64,000 bases of DNA from Silene conica (Eukaryota; Streptophyta; Magnoliopsida; Caryophyllales; Caryophyllaceae). Below are positions 57,037 through 64,000 of this stretch, piece by piece. The notes beneath the pieces are model-generated. The model was not told the origin of the DNA, did not search any database, and was given only the letters and a program-made list of their open reading frames with translations. Position numbers and translations under genes: made by a program. The stretch is taken from positions 17,263,247 through 17,327,246 of the forward strand of contig CM055319.2 of NCBI GenBank assembly GCA_029255685.2, in the 5' to 3' direction. Numbering within the stretch: position 1 is the stretch's first letter; the number at the start of each line of letters is the position of its first letter.

Positions 57037-59345
57037 TTAGGTACCCAAGCAAACTTGGGTCCTTTTGAGTTAGTGATAATGAAAACATCTTCCTTTTTAA
57101 CCCAAACTTGTCTCACTATAGGTCTCTTGTAACTGTGGTAGTTAGGTTTTGTTGGTTGAGTGTGAGTCCTTGGGTTTTGTTTCTTGTAGGTTGTAGGTTT
57201 ATGAGTTTGAGTGGTTCTATTTTTCTTTTCTGCGTAATTAAAGGACATGTCATAGAACCATCTATGGTCATTATTTCTTTCCTCAACCCCTTCATTATCT
57301 TCCTCACTATCAATGATAGATATAGAGTCATTTGGTATACCTAGAGATTTAACAAATTTGACTCCAGTTTTGAAGTCAAGTGCGTGTTTTACACAGTTTT
57401 CTCGTAGGTGTCCATTATGACCACAATAAGTACAAATCAAGTATTCAGGCAAGTCTACATACTTTCTTTTTCTAAAGTCACGTTCATCAGGTTTTTGTTG
57501 ACATTTAGAATGGTCTCTCCTACCATAGCACTCATGACCTAGACCCATCTTCATGTTGTTATCGGATTGTTCAGTTAAGAAGTTTAGTACGTTAGTACTT
57601 CCTTCCCATTTTTCGTGAACCTTTCGAGCATGAAGAAGAAGGTCTTTTAAGGAATCTATTTCTTTTATGCAGGAGGAATGGTCAACATTGTTATGATCTT
57701 TTAAGTCTTGAATGTCTTTATTAAAATTGAACACGATTTGCGAATGTTCCTTTTTAACTTTGGACAAGTTGAGTTCTAGATCCATGATTTTTTGCTCGAG
57801 GATTTCAACTTCTTCTAGATGAGTTTCATCTACAACAACTGGTGCAGATTTACTCTTTAGAAGTTCATTAGACCTTTTTAGATCTGAGGTTATAGCTTCA
57901 TTGGCTATAATCTTAGATTCAAGCTCTTTAATGTTGAGTTTCAATTTTGAGATTACAGCTTCATTGGCTGTAACTTTAGACTCAAGAATTTTCTTCTCAG
58001 ACATTACTGTTTCCAATTTAACATTTGTATCAATGTTAACCTTGGATTTCAGTTTCTTAGCTTTGGCCTTTAGGAGTTGATTTTCCTCAGCAATGTCAAG
58101 AATCTGTTCTTTCAGCTCGTCTATTTCAAGACTTTGTTCATGACATTGATCTAGGGTTTGTTCGAAATAATTAATTAAAGCAGATTTAGATAAATTTTTG
58201 ACTTGACTCTTAAGCTGCAAAAAATTTACCTCTTGGTCTTCATCCTCTGAATCAGATTCTCCGTAGAGGCAAAATTGTGATGAGTCATGATCGTCGGAGA
58301 TTAGATCCAAACTGATGTTGCTTAGGCACAGGTTAGCGACTTCCTCTTCTTCTGAGTCTTCGTCATCTTCGGAATCTAATTCTCCCCAGCAAGATGCGAG
58401 CATAACCTTCTTGAATTCAGTCTTGGTTTTATCTCGTTTGGATTTGTCTTTAATTTTGTCCCAGCTTGGACAGTCCTTGATCATATGCCCTTGATCACCA
58501 CATTTGAAGCACCCTTGCTTGAAAAAGGTTTGCTTAGAGTCATTCTTTTTCTTATCGTTTGCTTTATTATTGGATTTGGTAAATCTCCCTTTGAAGACTG
58601 CCTTTTTAAAGCGTCTTGCGAAGAGAACTGTTTCATCTTCCAGTTCAGGTTCGCATTCTCCACTTGTAGAGGCTTGTAGTGCAACGCTTTTACTTTTAGG
58701 ATGATCATCGTCATCTCTATTTAGCATGATCTCATGAGCCATTAGAGATCCAATGAGTTCTTGATAAGTCATGGTCGTGAGATCACGAGCTTCTTCAATT
58801 GCAGTGACTTTTGGTTGCCACTTTTTGGTAAGGCTTCTAAGGACCTTTCTGACTATGTCCTCAGAATCATACTTCCTACCAAGGTTCCGCAGTTCATTAA
58901 GTATGCAGGAGAATCGTGCAGACATGCTATCAATCGATTCATTCTTTTCCATAGTGAAAAGTTCATATCGTTGAATAAGCAAGTCTATACGATGTTTCCT
59001 GACTGCGGAGGTACCTTCGTAGGCAAATTCTAGGCCATCCCATATTTCTTTAGCTGAATTGCAAGAGGAGAAGCGATCAAATTCGGAAGTAATCATACCG
59101 TTTTGAAGTAGACTCATGGCTTTTGAATTTTTCTCAGCAATCTTGTAATCAGCTTCCACATAGTCACTTTCTGGTTTCTCATATGTGGTTCCATTTGCAG
59201 AGGCAACCAAGATCTTCTTTGGTCCGTTTTGTATTATCTTCCAGCATTCCCAATCACATCCTTTGATGTAATGGGTCATCATGTTCTTCCACAAGCTATA
59301 GTTCTTTCCATCGAAGATGGGACACTTAAGGTATTTTGAATCCAT
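57024..59345 (-). CDS. Copia gag, copy B, 773 residues, intact
   Basis: The start is ATG at 59345, the first after the primer-binding site and shared by all three copies. Residues 1 to about 230 form the gag core (MDSKYLKCPIFDGKNYSLW, IWDGLEFAYEGTS). The first CCHC knuckle (CFKCGDQGHMIKDC) is near residue 285. An acidic linker (DSEDDEDSEEEEV) follows, then coiled coils (about 375-600), a second knuckle (CTYCGHNGHLRENC, near 645) and a basic tail (KPTTYKKQNP, YKRPIVRQVW). It packages element RNA in cytoplasmic particles. The stop TAA at 57024-57026 overlaps the open pol frame by about 13 bases. Longer than a standard Copia gag, as in Sireviruses. Confidence 0.93.
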   Translation of the reverse strand: MDSKYLKCPIFDGKNYSLWKNMMTHYIKGCDWECWKIIQNGPKKILVASANGTTYEKPESDYVEADYKIAEKNSKAMSLLQNGMITSEFDRFSSCNSAKEIWDGLEFAYEGTSAVRKHRIDLLIQRYELFTMEKNESIDSMSARFSCILNELRNLGRKYDSEDIVRKVLRSLTKKWQPKVTAIEEARDLTTMTYQELIGSLMAHEIMLNRDDDDHPKSKSVALQASTSGECEPELEDETVLFARRFKKAVFKGRFTKSNNKANDKKKNDSKQTFFKQGCFKCGDQGHMIKDCPSWDKIKDKSKRDKTKTEFKKVMLASCWGELDSEDDEDSEEEEVANLCLSNISLDLISDDHDSSQFCLYGESDSEDEDQEVNFLQLKSQVKNLSKSALINYFEQTLDQCHEQSLEIDELKEQILDIAEENQLLKAKAKKLKSKVNIDTNVKLETVMSEKKILESKVTANEAVISKLKLNIKELESKIIANEAITSDLKRSNELLKSKSAPVVVDETHLEEVEILEQKIMDLELNLSKVKKEHSQIVFNFNKDIQDLKDHNNVDHSSCIKEIDSLKDLLLHARKVHEKWEGSTNVLNFLTEQSDNNMKMGLGHECYGRRDHSKCQQKPDERDFRKRKYVDLPEYLICTYCGHNGHLRENCVKHALDFKTGVKFVKSLGIPNDSISIIDSEEDNEGVEERNNDHRWFYDMSFNYAEKKNRTTQTHKPTTYKKQNPRTHTQPTKPNYHSYKRPIVRQVWVKKEDVFIITNSKGPKFAWVPKSYL

Positions 59346-59398
59346 TGGAAGTCAATAGAAGGATCAATCTCAAGCTGTAAGGCTTTCAAGAGCACGAG

Positions 59399-59410
59399 GC
59401 TCTGATACCA
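59399..59410 (-). other. Primer-binding site of copy B
   Basis: TGGTATCAGAGC on the minus strand, complementary to initiator tRNA-Met, two bases from the 5' LTR. Confidence 0.93.
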
Positions 59411-59412
59411 AT

Positions 59413-60926
59413 TGAAGAGTCTATTGACCTAGATATACTCAAGAAGGGGGGGTTGAATTGAGTATGCCAACTTTTTCGATTCTTCTTCGATGTGAGTTGT
59501 TGTGACGAAGTAATAGCAAGTAACGAGTAAGAACAATAAAATAAAGGAGACACGATCTTTTGAAGTGGTTCAGTTTCACAAATCGAAACCTACGTCCACT
59601 TTTCTCGATTAATAAAATTAGTACCTTCTCCGGATTACAATTTTATCAACCCACTCGTGCGACTTTGATGTTAGTCACAACTCAATCTAGATACCGTTAA
59701 ATATCTAGCTACGACAAGTACCGTTAAATACTTGCTTACAATGAGTACCGCTAAATACTCGAATCTATCTTAAGTAAGTAAGATAAACTTTTAACAACTT
59801 CTTATATTTGATGATCTTGAATGTATGAAAATATTCCTCAATGCTTGTAGTCTTGATTACGAGAATTTGACAATGATTAGCACGAATATCGAGACGTACG
59901 TGAGGTACTACGTCCGTTTGTTCTTCTTCTTTGAGCGTGAGGCGTGTGATTCGATAGATTAGGCGTGTGATATTGAGAGCTTTATATACTAATTTAGATC
60001 TAGGTTAAACCCTAGATAGTTTAGGAATATTACTTTATCTAGAATAAATTCTAGGTAATATTTAAAACTTAATCTTATATGAATTAGGAAAGGACTCTAA
60101 TAGAATAATATTAATTTAAGACATAAGATAATATTTCCATAATCTTATTTGATTTAGGAAACATCCTTATACCATAAAATATAGAATCCTACTTTGAATC
60201 AAATCCTAATTCTTGTCAATAATATAATAAATTATATCTTTAATCAAATCCTAGTTAATCTTTAAGTAGATTAAATAAACAAGTTTATTTATTTAATTAA
60301 CTGTAAAGATAATATGAAACGTATTAGAAATTGTGTAGGAAAACGTGAGGCACGCTTCCCTATGCACGACTTCCAATGCACGTTTTAAAGATACGTTTCT
60401 TCGAGACATTTTTCTCGAAGCACGTTTCCCTAGGAATTTGAATTTTGACAATAACGGTTAAAATAAAATCCTTAGTATTTTAGAATTAATATTTACCTCA
60501 TAAGATAAATACTTTAATTCTTGTTAACTAAAGAATATTTCTATTTTAAAACCGTTTATAAGATTACTAAATTAATATATAATAATATATTAATAGCACG
60601 CATAAATCTTTACGCTTTGATTTACTTCACGCAAATCTCATTTCTTCGATAGTTATAGGAATGATCCATAACTTAAAAACTCTTGATATTGTAATGAAGC
60701 TTTTATCTTGTAAATCTTCAAAAAGACTTGACACTTGACATGAGCTTGATTGTTCTTGCAATCTTCGATTGAATTATACTTTACTAAACTATGATCTTCG
60801 CTCTAAAATTAACTGTACACTTAACCGCACGATTACACGCATATGCATATAAAATATAATCACCTAGACTTGTCATTATTAAAACATAAAACAATATATT
60901 ACTTATATAGAATATATTACTCAACA
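59413..60926 (-). mobile_element. 5' LTR of copy B
   Basis: 1,514 bp, same ends and sequence as 50384-51897. TTTATATACTAA near 59979-59990 is a candidate TATA region only if read on the other strand; in element orientation TTAGTATATAAAGC is a good TATA box. Confidence 0.95.
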
Positions 60927-61173
60927 GCTATTAATATATATGTATAATATCTTATGATTCTCACGGGTTTCATATCGAGGATGAAGAGAAAAACGTGAAT
61001 AATGACAGAGAAAGACGTGTCTTCCTCCACAGATATTTTAAAGTGTTTTGAGACTTTATATGAAACAACTATAATGTTTAGTTACTATTTTGAAAGTTGT
61101 GAACATGATTTCAACTCTTAAGTTATAAGTTTCATTTTGCAAATTTAATAATCATGGTTTTTTTTATCGTTTT

Positions 61174-61726
61174 TGTAACACCCCAAGAGTATGAGAGGAA
61201 TGTTGTCCCACATCGGTAGAATGTGAGGCTTGTGATATGTTTATAATAGCTTCCACCCACCACTTAGTAACAAGGCCTTGTGCTTTTGGGCTTAAGTGAG
61301 GACATATAATGGGCCCAAAAGTGCACACCCATCTTATTGGGGTTGTGTTACAACGGTGGCGGGTCGGGTTGTTACAAATGGTATTAGAGCGACCCTGCGA
61401 CCGTGTGGTGAGCCTGTGGTCGGGAGTACCCGGGTCACACACCTAGCGGGGGAGGATTCTGGCCCTGGTTGTGGTCGAGTTTGAGGCACAACGAGGACGT
61501 TGTGTTCTTTAAGTGGGGGAGTTTGTAACACCCCAAGAGTATGAGAGGAATGTTGTCCCACATCGGTAGAATGTAAGGCTTGTGATATGTTTATAATAGC
61601 TTCCACCCACCACTTAGTAACAAGGCCTTGTGCTTTTGGGCTTAAGTGAGGACATATAATGGGCCCAAAAGTGCACACCCATCTTATTGGGGTTGTGTTA
61701 CAACGGTGGCGGGTCGGGTTGTTACA
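61174..61726 (+). mobile_element. TRIM element with 203-bp LTRs
   Basis: The 553-bp element has LTRs at 61174-61376 and 61524-61726 (TGTAACACC to GTTGTTACA), differing by one base near 61227/61577. TGGTATTAGAGC (one base off the initiator tRNA-Met complement) follows the 5' LTR, and AAGTGGGGGAGTT precedes the 3' LTR. GTTTT flanks both sides, a 5-bp duplication. The 147-bp internal domain is nearly the same as that of the chimeric TRIM at 31743-31888. Orientation is taken from the primer-binding site. No coding capacity. Confidence 0.93.
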
Positions 61727-62633
61727 GTTTTGTTGGTTTAATTTTTTAGCAATTAATTTCATTTAAAATCCACTAACCCGCACTTGGCCTGCTATGGTAT
61801 ATAGGGGAGGGTACCGGCAGTTATAGTGGGCCCGCCATGGCGGACATTACTGTGTCTTTTTAGATGAGATGCATTACATTATATCACTCAAAATCCTTTA
61901 CCTAGACTTGAGTAAGACGGTTATATACAAAATGTTATTTTATAACAGATCTTTCATTATCATATTACCGGTAGCTAATTAAATAAAAGATCAATTTTAT
62001 AGCTTAATAACATTTAAGGTTGTTTTATACATGTATTGGCCAAATGACAAATTGGTAAAAAAAACTAAGGGAGTAACCGAAAATTTTATTTGGACAAATT
62101 GGATAAAGCAAATGAGTTCATGGACAAATACACCAAAAAAAAAAATAATCATTCAATAATTAGTGCTTGCTTACAAAACTTAACTTCATAATCACTCATC
62201 TTCCCTACCACCAATACTAGATTTGGCCAAATGTGGGCCAAACCGTTTGGCCCGTTCTGTTCGGCCCGCTTTGTTTGCGGGTTTGGTCACAAAAAAATTT
62301 AAAATAAGTGGGTACGGATAAGAAAATTAGGCCTGCTAAAATTGATTGACGGGCTTGGACTAAATAAATTGTCCACAGACAACCCGCTAGGCCCGCTACA
62401 TAACCTTACAAAAAATTAAAAAAAATTAAAACTGAGAAATATTATATTCACAATAGTATGTGTGTAATTAAGATTGGTTACGACGAAAAGGGTTATCGTT
62501 AGGTAAATTTTTTACTTACTTTTATTCTATCATTAAATTAGTAATATTCTCTTCCCAAATATATTTGTTTCTACTATTTGGTTATATCGGTAAATTAGCT
62601 ATTAATATATATGTATAATATCTTATGATTCTC

Positions 62634-62800
62634 CACTACAAGAATAACTGGATCGGGCGACAGTTTTTGGCGACTGCAATAGGTAGTCGCCAATTTGGCG
62701 ACAGAACAAAATAATCGGGCGACTGAAATTAGTCGCCTATTTGGCGACAGAACCAATTTCCCAGATTTCCCACCACCGACACACACGGGCGACAGAAATA
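62634..62800. mobile_element. CACTA transposon end (fragment)
   Basis: It starts CACTACAAGAA, the classic plant CACTA terminus, and is followed by six or more subterminal GGCGAC(A/T)G words in both orientations. The opposite terminus (TTCTTGTAGTG) is not found before the array sequence resumes near 62803, so only one end is present. Confidence 0.8.
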
Positions 62801-64000
62801 CCAATTATAGTGGGCCCGCCATGGCGGACATTACGGTGTCTTATTAGTTGAGATGCATTACATTATATCACTTAAAATCCTTTACCTAGACTTGTGTAAG
62901 ACGGTTATATACAAAATGTTATTTGATAACAGATCTTTTCATTATCATATTACCGGGTAGCTAATTAATTAAAAGACTTATTTAATAGTTTAATAACATT
63001 TAAGGTTGTTTTATACATGTATTGGGCAAATAGACAAATTGGTAAAAAAACCTAAGGAGTTGGACAAATAGGAAAAACCAAATGAGTTGTTGGACAAATA
63101 CACGAAAAAATAAATAATCATTCAATAATTAGTGCTTGCTTACAAAACTCAACTTCATAATCATTCATCTTCCTTACCACCTAGTACTAGATTTGGCAAA
63201 ATGTGGGCCAATCCGTTTGGCCCGTCCTGTCCGTCCCGCTTTGTTAGCGGGTTTGGTCACAAAAAAATCTAAAATAAGTGGGTACGGACAAGAATATTAG
63301 GCCTACTAAAATTAATGGAAGGGCTTGGACTAAATAAAATCGTCCACAGAAAACCCGCTAGGCCGCCTACATAACCTAACAAAAATTAATAAAAATAAAA
63401 ACTGAAAGATATTATATTCAAAATAGTATGTGTGTAATGAAAATTGATTATGAGCTAAAGGGTTATCGTTAGGTAAATTTGTTACTTACTTTTATTCTAC
63501 CATTAAATTATTAATTTTCTCCCAAATATATTTGTTTCTACTATTCGGTTATATCAATAAATTTGCTATTAATATATATGTATAATATCTTATGATACTC
63601 ACGGGTTTCATATCGAGGATGAAGAGAAAGACGTGAATAATCACAGATAAAGACGTGTATTCCTACACTGATAGATATTTTAAAGTGTTTTGAGACTTTA
63701 TATAAAACAACTATAATGTTTAGTTACTATTTTGAAAGTTGTGAACAAGATATTAACTCTTAAGTTATAAGTTTTATTTTGCAAATTTGGTAATCGTGAT
63801 GTTTTTTTTATCGTTTTGTTGGTTTGATTTTACAGTAATTAATTTCATTAAAAGCCCTCTAACCCGCGCGTTGGCCCGCTAAGGTATATAGGGGGTGGGG
63901 GGGTACGGGCAGTTATAGTGGGTCTGCCATTGCGGATATTACAGTGTCTTATTAGTTGAGATGCATTACATTATATTACTCAAAATCCTTTCCCTAGAGT

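Larger units (their letters stand above)
50384..60926 (-). mobile_element. Copia/Sirevirus-like retrotransposon, copy B (young, nearly complete)
   Basis: The element is 10,543 bp with two 1,514-bp LTRs (50384-51897 and 59413-60926) in which I see no difference. A perfect GCTAT duplication (50379-50383, 60927-60931) flanks it, and the empty site is reconstructed by other array units (TTAGCTATTAATATAT). In element orientation it has a primer-binding site, gag (773 codons), pol in another frame, a decayed post-pol ORF and a polypurine tract. Only one in-frame stop breaks pol. The remaining internal DNA (51912-52557 and 53339-53715) is AT-rich and non-coding. Identical LTRs mean a very recent insertion, or conversion or assembly copying between LTRs. 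Confidence 0.95.
60927..64000. repeat. Tandem array of a unit of about 1.11 kb, right part
   Basis: The rest of unit 2 runs to 61862 and contains a TRIM. Unit 3 starts at 61863 (984 bp, with a CACTA end replacing about 300 bp), unit 4 at 62847 (1,108 bp), and unit 5 at 63955 runs off the window. With both insertions and their duplications removed, unit 2 measures about 1,112 bp. Units 3 and 4 differ from units 1 and 2 by many substitutions, so unit age varies along the array. Confidence 0.9.

Noticed and set aside
48531-64000. Array units read as LTRs of one giant element
   Set aside because: Units repeat at constant spacing with nothing between them, and show no primer-binding site or polypurine tract.

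Overview
The window is nuclear DNA of a flowering plant, almost certainly a eudicot. It consists mostly of nested LTR retrotransposons and small DNA transposons. One intact host gene is visible: a seven-exon terpene synthase on the minus strand (44173-46862). Nothing in the window is bacterial, organellar or CRISPR-like, and I cannot name the species.

Layout. 1-4456 is the 3' part of a plus-strand LTR element, ending in its 3' LTR. That element has inserted into the 3' end of a minus-strand Copia/Sirevirus-like element, copy A (4457-11733). 11734-16864 is a coding-empty minus-strand element with a Tekay-type LTR; a long-TIR element and a tandem repeat lie in that LTR. 16864-17196 is a short GC-rich ORF I do not recognise. 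17403-38778 is a minus-strand Athila-like element that has gag, protease and an env-like ORF but no reverse transcriptase, RNase H or integrase. It is full of the palindrome CTCGATCGAG. A 9.9-kb plus-strand Tekay-type chromovirus (23631-33521, TSD GGTTC) sits inside it, and the 3' LTR of that chromovirus contains a chimeric TRIM (31398-32084, TSD GGTCA) whose two LTRs are unrelated, one of them carrying 5S rRNA sequence. This is a three-level nest.

38779-41132 is a truncated plus-strand relative of copy A (copy C), followed by a fold-back MITE (41133-41684). A low-copy-looking stretch (41692-47046) holds two exon-like fragments and the terpene synthase. Two MITEs lie just upstream of that gene. 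From 48531 to the window end runs a tandem array of a non-coding unit of about 1.11 kb. It is interrupted by a very young Copia/Sirevirus-like element, copy B (50384-60926, LTRs identical by eye, TSD GCTAT), by a TRIM with 203-bp LTRs (61174-61726), and by a CACTA transposon end (62634-62800).

How the parts relate. The terpene synthase keeps RR(x)8W, RDR, DDLYD and NDLGTSAAE, with all seven exons in phase, so it probably makes a functional enzyme. No plastid transit peptide is encoded. The mobile elements are mostly dead. Copy B is nearly complete, with one premature stop in pol. The TRIMs and MITEs are non-autonomous. All boundaries, phases and target-site duplications were read by eye; family names rest on motif recognition, not on a search.
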